DNA from: an uncultured Fastidiosipila sp.
Lineage (GTDB): Bacteria; Bacillota; Clostridia; Saccharofermentanales; Fastidiosipilaceae
Length of the DNA: 16,438 nucleotides
Reading direction: 5' to 3'
NCBI GenBank assembly: GCA_938014865.1
Contig: CALLQJ010000288.1
Location: 1-16,438 of the forward strand
Under the pieces are notes generated by a model, which worked only from the letters and a program-made list of their open reading frames with translations, searched no databases and was not told where the DNA came from. The position numbers were made by a program, and so were the translations under genes. The stretch's first letter is position 1; each line of letters begins with the position of its first letter. Shown piece after piece: positions 8,185 through 14,720 of the stretch.

Positions 8185-8888
8185 CAGCTGTTCACCTCAA
8201 AGCGGTAGCCGACGCCGTAGACGGTCACGAGGGCCCAGCGCGGGTCATCCGTCCCGATTTTCTGGCGGATTCTTTTGACATGGGTGTCTATGGTCCGGGT
8301 ATCGCCGTAATAGTCGTAGCCCCAGATCTTCGAAAGGATCTGCTCCCGGTCCATCACCTGCCCGGCGTGCGACGCCAGAAGGTATAAGATTTCCACTTCT
8401 TTGGGAGTAAACGGAATATTTTCGCCGTCCAGAATGACCTGATAATTATCCAGGTTCACTTCCAGGCCGTCCAGTTTCAGCACATGGTTCTGCTGCGGCT
8501 CATTGCTGCTGCGAAGGCGCCTGAGAACCGCTTTGACCCGGGCGATGACTTCTCTCGGGCTGAAGGGTTTGACAATGTAATCGTCGGCCCCGAGCTCCAG
8601 GCCCAAGACGCGGTCAATTTCCTCGCCCTTTGCCGTCAGCATAATAATCGGCACATCCGAACTTTTCCGGATCTCCCGGCAGACCTCCATGCCGGACTTG
8701 CCGGGCATCATCAGATCGAGGATGATCAGATCCGGCTGCAGTTCTTTCTGCATCCTTATGCCCTCTTCGCCGTCATAGGCGGAATAGTGGGTAAAATTCT
8801 CTTCATTCATGTACAACGCCAGAGACTCATGAACGACCGGATCGTCGTCACAAATTAAGATCTCGGCACTTCCGTTAACTCTCTGCAT
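8184..8888 (-). CDS. OmpR/PhoB-family response regulator
   Basis: This is a cytoplasmic transcription factor controlled by phosphorylation. Residues about 8-122 form the receiver domain with acidic pocket D14-D16, phosphoacceptor D58 in LIILDLMMPG, T85 and K107 in DDYIVKPFS. Residues about 132-232 form the winged-helix DNA-binding domain, with the typical FTPKEVEILYLLASH and TIDTHVKRIRQKIG segments. The 234-residue length is normal. The start is supported by AGGAG about 10 nt upstream (AAAAGGAGAAAATAAAG before the ATG). The gene overlaps the glycosyltransferase 3' end by 14 nt and hands over to the kinase by a 1-nt overlap, so they form one unit. It is the partner of the adjacent kinase. It could be a PhoP orthologue by gene order, but targets are unknown. 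Confidence 0.95.
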   Translation of the reverse strand: MQRVNGSAEILICDDDPVVHESLALYMNEENFTHYSAYDGEEGIRMQKELQPDLIILDLMMPGKSGMEVCREIRKSSDVPIIMLTAKGEEIDRVLGLELGADDYIVKPFSPREVIARVKAVLRRLRSSNEPQQNHVLKLDGLEVNLDNYQVILDGENIPFTPKEVEILYLLASHAGQVMDREQILSKIWGYDYYGDTRTIDTHVKRIRQKIGTDDPRWALVTVYGVGYRFEVNS

Positions 8889-9594
8889 CTTTATTTTCTC
8901 CTTTTAACTGCCTGCGCATCGCCCGGCGCAGCGCGGGGAAACGCTTCATGTTTTCCAGCGCCATTCGCACGATGCGGGGCAGATTAATTGAATTGACACC
9001 GGCCTGCCGCGGGGCAAGATGAACGGGGACAGAGCGCATGCTGACGCCGCTGTAAGCGGCAAAAACCGACAAAACGGCATTCGTCAGACCGAAATCCGGC
9101 GGTATAATCCGGATAAAGCGTTCCAGACAGTCCGCTTCCATCAGGCGGAAGGGCGTATTGGGATCTTCCGTCCACTCTCCGAAAAAGAGGAAAAGCACCA
9201 CACGCAGCACAAACGAGACAAACTTGCGCGAAAAGCCGTCTTCCCGCTTCTCCCGCCGGCCGATCTGCATTTTATAGGCTGCTCTTTTCTCCCACATCTG
9301 CCGGAAATCATCGGGATCGGTCTGCCCGTCCGAGTCGGTTTGAAAGACATAATCCGCGCCCCTGTCCAGTGCCTCCCGGTACGCCCGGTGAATGGTCGGA
9401 CCGTGTCCTTCATTTTCTTTGGAAAAGTACTCCAGGCGCGGGTAAAGCGCGCAAAGCTCCGCCAGAATCTCGGGGCTGCGGTCGCGGCTGCCGTCATCAA
9501 TCAGCAGAAGCGAGGCCTCTCCTGCGGCTTCGCAAACGGGATACCAGCTTTCGACCGTCTTGCGCAGATTGGCTTCCTCGTTGTAAACCGGCAT
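8875..9594 (-). CDS. Family 2 glycosyltransferase, start codon uncertain
   Basis: This protein resembles the dolichol/polyprenol-phosphate sugar transferases that move a sugar from a nucleotide donor to a lipid carrier. From the ATG at 9594 it has MPVYNEEANL, LLIDDGSRDRS (31-40) and the metal-binding TDSDGQTDPDD (D87, D89), with a hydrophobic stretch at about 127-138. The total is 239 residues. The usual first beta strand is encoded in frame upstream, giving RVDRLYIV just before this ATG. However, no ATG, GTG or TTG precedes it in frame after the TGA at 9627-9625. A good binding site, GAGGGAG, lies at 9620-9626, far from the ATG. The true start may therefore be noncanonical or damaged. The gene heads the regulator-kinase operon. 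Confidence 0.85.
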   Translation of the reverse strand: MPVYNEEANLRKTVESWYPVCEAAGEASLLLIDDGSRDRSPEILAELCALYPRLEYFSKENEGHGPTIHRAYREALDRGADYVFQTDSDGQTDPDDFRQMWEKRAAYKMQIGRREKREDGFSRKFVSFVLRVVLFLFFGEWTEDPNTPFRLMEADCLERFIRIIPPDFGLTNAVLSVFAAYSGVSMRSVPVHLAPRQAGVNSINLPRIVRMALENMKRFPALRRAMRRQLKGENKDAES

Positions 9595-9618
9595 AACGAT
9601 GTAAAGTCTGTCAACTCT

Positions 9619-9626
9619 TCTCCCTC
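9619..9626 (-). promoter_or_regulatory. Ribosome binding site that does not fit the visible start
   Basis: GAGGGAGA reads on the minus strand here. It is placed correctly for a start near 9615-9612, where the in-frame codon is GTT and an out-of-frame TTG exists. It is about 24 nt upstream of the only in-frame ATG (9594). Confidence 0.5.
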
Positions 9627-9638
9627 ATTCACCTTGTC

Positions 9639-9661
9639 TGCAGGGCAGAATACGCCCTGCA
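9639..9661 (-). promoter_or_regulatory. Stem-loop in the 5' leader of the glycosyltransferase operon
   Basis: TGCAGGGC and GCCCTGCA form a perfect 8-bp stem around a 7-nt loop. It lies between the predicted -10 (9673-9678) and the ribosome binding site. It could stabilise the leader or serve as the 3' end of the corA message. No T run follows it on the minus strand. Confidence 0.5.
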
Positions 9662-9672
9662 CAGTTTGTTTT

Positions 9673-9681
9673 ATTCTAGCA
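9673..9681 (-). promoter_or_regulatory. Extended -10 promoter of the glycosyltransferase-regulator-kinase operon
   Basis: The minus strand reads TGCTAGAAT: TAGAAT at 9673-9678 with TGC just upstream. There is no clear -35 hexamer, and the expected position falls in the corA stop region. It resembles the extended -10 elements at polA and the MFS gene. Confidence 0.5.
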
Positions 9682-9694
9682 CAGAGCGGCGGAA

Positions 9695-10624
9695 TCAGAG
9701 CATCCGGATACGGTGGAGGATATAGGTAATTAAAAGCATAAAAAGCACGGTTCCGGCAATAATCAGCCAGAAGGCGTCGCTGTCGAGGGTCATGGGGACC
9801 GGGACATTCATGCCGAAATAGCCCGAAACTATGGTCGGCACGGCCATGACCAAGGTGACAGACGTCAGAATTTTCATGACATTGTTTTGATTGTTTGAAA
9901 TCACCGAGGCATACGCATCCATTGTACTGGTCAGGATCGTCACGTAGACATTGCACATTTCGATCGCCTGTTTATTTTCGATGATAACGTCGTCCAGAAA
10001 ATCCTTATCTTCCGGATAGTTTTTAATGATATCCTGCCGCATCAGACGTTCGAGCACGGTCTCATTGGCCCGCAGCGAAGTCGAAAAATAAACCAGGCTT
10101 TTTTCAATTTTCAGCATTTCCAAAAGCTCGCGGTTCCGGAGCGAATCGTGCAGCGTTTTTTCCAGGCGGGAACTCATTTTATCCAGTACCTTCAGATCAT
10201 TCAAATACTGATAGGCATTGCGGTATAAAAGCTGCAGGATAAAACGCGTTTTAAACTGGGTGTAGAAATTTTTGACTTTCCCGTCCTTGAAGGATTCGGC
10301 AATCGTATCATCCGTCAGGCAGACGGTGATGATATGCTGCTTCAGCATAATAATGCCGATGGGCACCGTAATGTAAAACTGCTGATTGTCCGAGCTGCGG
10401 ATCGGCACGTCAACAATAATCAGAACTTGTCCGTCCTCACGGTCTATACGTGGAGATTCTTCCGAGTCCAGCGCCGCTCTCAGAAAATGCGGCAGAACGC
10501 CCAGCTCTTTTTCTACTCTCTCAAGCTCTTCTTCAGAGGGTTTGGTGAGAGCGATCCAGCTGCCGGCGGCAAAGTTTGTCATTTCTTCAAGACGTCCGTC
10601 ACGGGATAAAAATACTTGCAGCAT
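9695..10624 (-). CDS. corA: CorA-family divalent cation transporter
   Basis: CorA proteins are pentameric channels that import magnesium or cobalt. The protein has a large cytoplasmic N-terminal domain and two membrane helices at the very C-terminus. The signature YFGMNV is at the end of the first helix (GMN at 271-273), and the second helix spans about 284-303. The 309-residue length is normal. I chose the ATG at 10624 because GGAGGG (10628-10633) sits just before it. The ATG at 10639, five codons upstream, has no binding site and abuts the T run of the tRNA terminator. No promoter is visible in the 58 nt between the tRNA and this gene. Expression may depend on read-through of that terminator or on a promoter inside the tRNA region. 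The ion specificity cannot be read. Confidence 0.92.
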   Translation of the reverse strand: MLQVFLSRDGRLEEMTNFAAGSWIALTKPSEEELERVEKELGVLPHFLRAALDSEESPRIDREDGQVLIIVDVPIRSSDNQQFYITVPIGIIMLKQHIITVCLTDDTIAESFKDGKVKNFYTQFKTRFILQLLYRNAYQYLNDLKVLDKMSSRLEKTLHDSLRNRELLEMLKIEKSLVYFSTSLRANETVLERLMRQDIIKNYPEDKDFLDDVIIENKQAIEMCNVYVTILTSTMDAYASVISNNQNNVMKILTSVTLVMAVPTIVSGYFGMNVPVPMTLDSDAFWLIIAGTVLFMLLITYILHRIRML

Positions 10625-10627
10625 GCT

Positions 10628-10633
10628 CCCTCC
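10628..10633 (-). promoter_or_regulatory. Ribosome binding site fixing the corA start
   Basis: GGAGGG lies 3 nt before the ATG at 10624 and within the coding frame of the alternative upstream ATG at 10639. It favours the downstream start. Confidence 0.6.
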
Positions 10634-10639
10634 GATCAT

Positions 10640-10676
10640 GAAAAAACCGCCGCAAGTTCAGAAGACTTACAGCGGT
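10640..10676 (-). terminator. Strong intrinsic terminator after tRNA-Thr
   Basis: A 12-bp stem pairs 10665-10676 with 10646-10657, including two G-U pairs, around a 7-nt loop. A run of T follows on the minus strand. It ends 7 nt after the tRNA CCA end region and lies immediately upstream of corA. Confidence 0.85.
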
Positions 10677-10682
10677 TCATTT

Positions 10683-10757
10683 TGGAGCCACAGGTGGGAA
10701 TCGAACCCACGACCTATTCATTACGAGTGAATTGCTCTACCTCTGAGCCACTGTGGC
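10683..10757 (-). tRNA. tRNA-Thr (anticodon CGT)
   Basis: The minus strand folds into a complete 75-nt cloverleaf. The acceptor stem pairs GCCACAG with CTGTGGC (7 bp). The D arm is GCTC/GAGC, the anticodon stem ATTCA/TGAAT, and the T arm GTGGG/CCCAC with TTCGATT loop. The anticodon loop CTCGTAA gives anticodon CGT, which reads the ACG threonine codon. G1-C72, C2-G71, G35 and U36 agree with threonine identity. The CCA end is encoded (10683-10685) after discriminator T. It is a lone tRNA gene with its own promoter and terminator. Confidence 0.97.
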
Positions 10758-10771
10758 AAAGGCACTTTGAG

Positions 10772-10800
10772 AGTCTAGGACAGTTCAGAGAATATGTCAA
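10772..10800 (-). promoter_or_regulatory. Promoter of tRNA-Thr
   Basis: The minus strand carries a consensus TTGACA (10795-10800), a 17-nt spacer and TAGACT (10772-10777). The -10 lies 14 nt upstream of the tRNA 5' end, so transcription would begin a few bases before the mature tRNA. Confidence 0.85.
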
Positions 10801-10822
10801 GAGATAAAATTTGCAAACGTTC

Positions 10823-10852
10823 GAAAAAGCCCCCGCTCTCTTGTCCGGAGCC
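10823..10852 (-). terminator. Intrinsic terminator of the aldolase transcript
   Basis: On the minus strand GCTCC pairs with GGGGC across a 13-nt loop, followed by TTTTT. It lies about 150 nt past the aldolase stop and just before the tRNA promoter, so it separates the two units. Confidence 0.55.
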
Positions 10853-10864
10853 GCGCAAAAGGCG

Positions 10865-10964
10865 CCGGGAAGCCAGAGAGACTCCCGGAACAGCTGTTTC
10901 AAGGCTTAACAATCAGGCCGTCCCCGCCCGCCCGGAAAGGGCGCCCCCGCGGCGGCAGACGGCC
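10865..10964. repeat. Nested GC-rich inverted repeats in the aldolase-tRNA gap
   Basis: The gene-free stretch 10801-11004 holds several stem-loops. CCGGGA/TCCCGG pairs at 10865-10870 and 10883-10888. GGCCGTC/GACGGCC pairs at 10916-10922 and 10958-10964, enclosing CGCCC/GGGCG at 10929-10933 and 10939-10943. Neither has a T run. They may be 3' stabilising structures of the aldolase message. Confidence 0.5.
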
Positions 10965-11004
10965 CGCTTATCGTTTTGTTTCTGCGCTTTTATTTCCGAG
11001 CTTC

Positions 11005-11664
11005 TTATTTCTGAGCTTTGCCCTGCCCGTAGCTTTTGAAACGGCGGAGCATATTTTCCATCTCTTCGTCCGGAATCAGCACCGGCTCGCCGAGAAGACG
11101 CGCCATAATATGGATTCTGGCACAATATTCCACTTCACGCACGATGTTAAAGGCCTCGCCGAGGTTCTCGCCGCCGGCAATAATTCCGTGATTGGCCAGC
11201 AGCGCCGCCTTGCGTCCTTCCATGGCCTTAAATGCATTCTCGGCCAGTTCTGGCGTACCGTAAGACGCATATTCCGCGCAGCGCACATTCTTTCCGGCGA
11301 CGGCCAGCATATAGTGACTGGCCGGAAGATCCTCGTGCAGCACCGCAAACACAGTCGCATAGGTTGTATGCGCATGGATCACTGCATCGATGTCCCGGCG
11401 TTTTTTGTAATAAATAAGGTGCATCGCCCATTCGCTGGACGGCTTGAGCTCGCCTCTTACTTTATTGCCCTCCGTATCAAGGACAACAATCGCTTCTGGG
11501 GTAATGTCCCCGAAGGGCACGCCGCTCGGCGTAATGTACATCTCCCCCTTTTCCCGGTCGAAGTAGCTTAAATTGCCGCCCGTGCCGAGGGTCAGGCCGG
11601 TCTGTTCCAGCTGATTGCCGTAGTAAATTAAATTGTTAACTGTGTTCTCCATAGATGTCGCCAT
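11005..11664 (-). CDS. fucA: Class II aldolase, L-fuculose-1-phosphate type
   Basis: FucA splits L-fuculose 1-phosphate into dihydroxyacetone phosphate and L-lactaldehyde in the cytoplasm. The 219-residue protein carries the phosphate-binding motifs GTGGNLS (27-33), PSG (46-48) and KPSSEWAMH. E78 is the likely catalytic acid/base. The expected zinc ligands are H97 and H99 in HAHTTYAT and H159 in LLANHGI. All residues known from E. coli FucA appear present. Related enzymes act on rhamnulose or ribulose phosphates, so the substrate call leans on the nearby alpha-L-fucosidase. The ATG at 11664 has AGAGGATC about 7 nt upstream. No fucose isomerase or fuculokinase lies in the window. It is separated from mlrC by 144 nt holding a candidate promoter. 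Confidence 0.88.
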   Translation of the reverse strand: MATSMENTVNNLIYYGNQLEQTGLTLGTGGNLSYFDREKGEMYITPSGVPFGDITPEAIVVLDTEGNKVRGELKPSSEWAMHLIYYKKRRDIDAVIHAHTTYATVFAVLHEDLPASHYMLAVAGKNVRCAEYASYGTPELAENAFKAMEGRKAALLANHGIIAGGENLGEAFNIVREVEYCARIHIMARLLGEPVLIPDEEMENMLRRFKSYGQGKAQK

Positions 11665-11766
11665 AGTGATCCTCTTATTCCTTTCTGAACTTTATTCAAG
11701 AAAATAATCCATGCCTGAGCCAAACGATGCGCTTAAATTTCTGCAAATAAATGCTTCTGTCTGTTC

Positions 11767-11795
11767 ATGATAAACTGCAGGACCTGCCGATGCAA
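11767..11795 (-). promoter_or_regulatory. Candidate promoter of the aldolase with a palindrome in its spacer
   Basis: TTGCAT (11790-11795), a 17-nt spacer and TATCAT (11767-11772) read on the minus strand, giving a leader of about 100 nt. The spacer holds the perfect 11-bp palindrome GCAGGACCTGC (11777-11787), a possible operator. Confidence is limited because there is no experimental start. Confidence 0.45.
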
Positions 11796-11808
11796 AAGAA
11801 AAGGGTAC

Positions 11809-13299
11809 TTACTTCTTAAAAGGATCCTGCCCGGCCGACCCGGCAGAACAGCTCAAGACCTCAAGCTTCGCTTCAAAATCTTTCTGCAGCGGGTAAATGG
11901 GTTCTGCAAGACGAGTGAACGGCAGATTGCTGAGATTCTGATCTGCCGCTCCCGGGCTCAGGGCCATCACCCGGCCGGCTGCCGCCCGGCTCAGATCAGG
12001 TTCGAGATAGCCCATCTTTACGGCAACAATGTCATAAGCAGCAAAATCTGCCAGGCCGGCGTTTTGAAAATGCCGGGCCGTGCTGAACTGTATCCGCTTC
12101 GACGTCAGGACCAGATCAATATTGCCGATCCCCAGAACGGCAGATGCCCCCGATGAAGAATCCTCATAAAGATGCTTAACGAGTGCTTTTGTTTCCAAAG
12201 CAGCGTCCGCGTCCGGACTGCTCTTCCCGCCGATTTCAAGACAAACCGTCTCGCCTTTTGCCGCCGTCTCCAGCGCCTTCACGCTCTCTTCATCGTGTAC
12301 GGAAGCAAAAAGAACCTTTTTGCAGGACGCTTCTTCCTTATAAAGCCGCAGGAAAGTTTTCAGAAGATCCACCCTGTCACCCGCCCCGCCGGCTCCCGGA
12401 TTATCCCCGGTATCGGAGATAAAAAACGGCTTGAACGGCGATCGGAGAGCCGTCCGGCAAGCCTCTTCAGGACTTTCCGCGGGCGCCGCAAAATGAAAAT
12501 CCTCCCGCCGGGCCCAGAAATACGCCGCCAGATCCATCGCCTCTTTTTCCGTCTTTTCCCGCTCATAACCCGTGACGGCAACAACCGCATGACTCCGCGG
12601 CTGATCCGCCCAGGGAAAGCCCATCCATATCGACGCGTCCGTAATTTTATCCTTTTTGACAATCTCATCGATCTTTCCGTAAAGACTTTTGCCGGGCTCA
12701 CACTCGGTCGAGCTCATTTCGCCGGAAAGCAGGATCGGAAGATCCACTTTGCTTCTGACCAGATCCTTTCTCTGATTGCCGATGATTTCCAAAAGCTTAG
12801 CAAAAGCCCGCTTCTGCGTTTCTGCCTCATCAACATGCGGCGCCGTGCGGTACGCGGTTAAAAAATCCGCCGTTTCAAAAAGCGCATCCGAGACATTCCC
12901 GTGCAGATCCATCGATGCCGAGATGCAGCACTCCGGACCGGTCAGGCGGCGTATCGTCCGCAGCAGATCCCCTTCCGCATCCTCCGAGCCTTCAAAACTC
13001 ATCGCCCCGTGCAGATCCAAAAAAAGCCCGTCCGCCGCTTTGTCTTTTGCCAAAGCCTCCCAGTGTTTTGTGAAGGCCTCCAGCCACTCCGCAACAAAAG
13101 CCCGCTTCACGACACCTCCGGGCAAAGCCCGGGCCCTGATAAGCGGAATACACTCCGCCTCCGGAAAATCTTTAAGCCAGGGATAAAGCGCTAAGAGCGC
13201 CTCCCCTTCCAGAATCGTAAAGTCTCGGCGATCCGAAACATAAGGTGTAAAGGTCGACGATTCAATATAAATTCCGCCCAGCGCAATGCGATACGTCAC
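11809..13299 (-). CDS. M81/MlrC-family metallohydrolase
   Basis: The 496-residue protein belongs to the family of microcystinase C, a zinc-dependent hydrolase of small peptides. Supporting segments are GGIYIESSTFTP at the start, LDLHGAM (94-100), DLHGNV (131-136), TAYRTAPHVDEAET (about 148-161) and DTGDNPGAGGAGDR (296-309), which opens the C-terminal domain. The His and Asp residues in these motifs probably bind the metal; I infer this from conservation. The start is GTG (13299-13297), with AAGGAGG 7 nt upstream. There is no signal peptide, so it is cytoplasmic. It follows the fucosidase after 56 nt and is likely co-transcribed. Most family members are not microcystin enzymes. Here the natural substrate is unknown but may be the amide-linked part of a fucosylated compound. 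Confidence 0.85.
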   Translation of the reverse strand: MTYRIALGGIYIESSTFTPYVSDRRDFTILEGEALLALYPWLKDFPEAECIPLIRARALPGGVVKRAFVAEWLEAFTKHWEALAKDKAADGLFLDLHGAMSFEGSEDAEGDLLRTIRRLTGPECCISASMDLHGNVSDALFETADFLTAYRTAPHVDEAETQKRAFAKLLEIIGNQRKDLVRSKVDLPILLSGEMSSTECEPGKSLYGKIDEIVKKDKITDASIWMGFPWADQPRSHAVVAVTGYEREKTEKEAMDLAAYFWARREDFHFAAPAESPEEACRTALRSPFKPFFISDTGDNPGAGGAGDRVDLLKTFLRLYKEEASCKKVLFASVHDEESVKALETAAKGETVCLEIGGKSSPDADAALETKALVKHLYEDSSSGASAVLGIGNIDLVLTSKRIQFSTARHFQNAGLADFAAYDIVAVKMGYLEPDLSRAAAGRVMALSPGAADQNLSNLPFTRLAEPIYPLQKDFEAKLEVLSCSAGSAGQDPFKK

Positions 13300-13313
13300 G
13301 TTCCGGCCTCCTT

Positions 13314-13327
13314 CAGCCGTCCGGCTG
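13314..13327. repeat. 14-bp palindrome upstream of the MlrC gene
   Basis: CAGCCG and CGGCTG flank two bases just upstream of the ribosome binding site of the MlrC gene. It could be an operator or mask translation, but it lies in a CCGG-rich stretch, so chance is possible. Confidence 0.35.
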
Positions 13328-13355
13328 CATGCTCTCCGGTTTTTCAGCCCGGCGC

Positions 13356-14612
13356 TTATTCATCTAAATATTTCTGCAGAAAGTCCTTTTCTTTGGTTTT
13401 AACTTCCAGCGTTAAAATATCCTCTGCCTCTGTATCCTCCGGCACATGAAGCCTCCAGACCGGATCCCCTTCCAGTGACTGCGTCAGCGTCAGGGCATTC
13501 TCTGCATCAGAAGACGCGTTCAGCCATCTTTGGCTTACGGGCGTATTTTTGATATTCGGCAGCGGCAGCATCCGTCCTTTGAAACGCTGCGGTTCAAGCA
13601 GGTGCAGATAGACATAATGATCTTTGTGGGTAAAACGCAGCTCAGGTGCCTCGTAGACATAGCTCTCACGGGCTTTTGTTCCGTAGATGGCCGGCCCGAT
13701 CGGGCGCAGCAGACGTCCTGCTTCATCTAATCTCTTCATGCATTCTTCGGGTACGGACCCGTCGCCCCTCGGCCCTATATTCAGAAGATAATTTCCGCCC
13801 CGGGAAACGATGTCCAAAAGCCGCCTGACAAGCTGCTGCGGGCTGTGCCAGTTATGATCCCAGTGTTTATAGCCCCAGGACGAATTCATGGTAGCGGGCA
13901 CTTCCCAGAGGGTCTTGATCGGATAGGCCGGAATGCGATTGTCTTGGGTGGTCAGATAATCCCCTAAACCGTGTCCGATCCGTCCGTTGACCAGGCATTC
14001 GGGCTGCAGCGTTTTCACCAGATCAACGAGTTCTTTGCTTTCTTCATAGCGCATGCCCATTGGGGTATCAAACCAGATCATTCCGATTTTCCCGTAATTC
14101 GTGAGAAGTTCCCGAAGCTGCGGGATGCATTTTTCATCCAGACAGCGCCGGAAATTCCGGCCCGAATTATCCTGATAGGCCCGATAGCCGTCCGGATGAT
14201 GCCAGTCCTGGGCCTGGGAGTAATACAGGCAGAAGACCAGGCCTTCGGCCGCACAGGCATCCGCCAGTTCCCGGACGAAGTCACGGCCGCAGGCCGAGCG
14301 GCTGACGCTGTTGTACTCATCGGCGGCGGAATCAAAGAGCGCATAGCCGTCATGATGCTTCGCGGTAAAACAAAGATATTTCATCCCCCAGGCCTTGGCC
14401 CGGCGGCATATTTCACGCGCATCAAATGCTGTCGGATTGAAAACCTCCGTCAGACGCTCATAGTCGGCAAGGGGAATATTTTCCGAGAGCATGATCCATT
14501 CGGACAGGCCCTCCGTCCGCTTGCCTTTATATTCACCGCCTAATACGGAGTAAAGGCCGAAGTGAATAAAAAGACCGTATTTGGCATCGGCAAACCATTT
14601 TGTATCGGACAT
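13356..14612 (-). CDS. Alpha-L-fucosidase, family GH29, cytoplasmic
   Basis: This is a retaining glycosidase that releases L-fucose from fucosides. GH29 hallmarks include KYGLFIHFGLYS (11-22), a substrate-binding pair H86-H87 in TAKHHDGYALF, DWHHPDGY (about 136-143) and the nucleophile D182 in GMIWFDTP. The 418 residues cover the catalytic barrel and a short beta domain; many secreted GH29 enzymes are longer. The protein starts directly with catalytic sequence and has no signal peptide, so it should act on imported oligosaccharides or glycoconjugates. The start has AGGAGAT about 6 nt upstream. The gene lies between cutC and the MlrC gene, with the aldolase further on. The upstream gap carries an 11-bp tandem repeat and a GAAATTTC palindrome that may control it. 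The acid/base residue cannot be assigned from sequence alone. Confidence 0.94.
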   Translation of the reverse strand: MSDTKWFADAKYGLFIHFGLYSVLGGEYKGKRTEGLSEWIMLSENIPLADYERLTEVFNPTAFDAREICRRAKAWGMKYLCFTAKHHDGYALFDSAADEYNSVSRSACGRDFVRELADACAAEGLVFCLYYSQAQDWHHPDGYRAYQDNSGRNFRRCLDEKCIPQLRELLTNYGKIGMIWFDTPMGMRYEESKELVDLVKTLQPECLVNGRIGHGLGDYLTTQDNRIPAYPIKTLWEVPATMNSSWGYKHWDHNWHSPQQLVRRLLDIVSRGGNYLLNIGPRGDGSVPEECMKRLDEAGRLLRPIGPAIYGTKARESYVYEAPELRFTHKDHYVYLHLLEPQRFKGRMLPLPNIKNTPVSQRWLNASSDAENALTLTQSLEGDPVWRLHVPEDTEAEDILTLEVKTKEKDFLQKYLDE

Positions 14613-14642
14613 AGGATCTCCTTTTTTCGCTGTGATCGTCTA

Positions 14643-14675
14643 TCCTCTGATCACCCTCTGATCTTCCTCTGCTCT
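14643..14675. repeat. Three tandem 11-bp repeats upstream of the fucosidase
   Basis: On the plus strand the units are TCCTCTGATCA (14643-14653), CCCTCTGATCT (14654-14664) and TCCTCTGCTCT (14665-14675). One turn of DNA helix separates the units, which would place them on the same face. They end about 30 nt before the fucosidase ATG. Confidence 0.7.
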
Positions 14676-14688
14676 TCTTATATTTCTC

Positions 14689-14698
14689 TGAAATTTCC
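14689..14698. promoter_or_regulatory. GAAATTTC palindrome upstream of the fucosidase
   Basis: TGAAATTTCC contains the 8-bp palindrome GAAATTTC. The same 8-mer occurs only twice more in the window, both in the gap upstream of cutC. It may be a shared operator. Confidence 0.4.
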
Positions 14699-14720
14699 CA
14701 GATATTCCGCAGATCTTTTC

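Noticed and set aside
9639..9661. Intrinsic terminator of corA
   Set aside because: No T run follows the stem on the minus strand; the T-rich stretch lies on the other side and there is no plus-strand gene to end.
9019..9729. Plus-strand open frame of 236 codons opposite the glycosyltransferase
   Set aside because: It is antisense to a clear GT2 domain and crosses the operon promoter and the corA stop.
10683..10757. tRNA-Arg(ACG) from reading the plus-strand triplet
   Set aside because: The cloverleaf folds with CCA end and T loop only on the minus strand, giving anticodon CGT (threonine).
12172..12861. Plus-strand open frame of 229 codons opposite the MlrC gene
   Set aside because: It mirrors conserved MlrC coding sequence, lacks a ribosome binding site and looks like a basic low-information protein.
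14643..14675. CRISPR-like array
   Set aside because: The repeats are 11 bp with no spacers and no cas genes are present.
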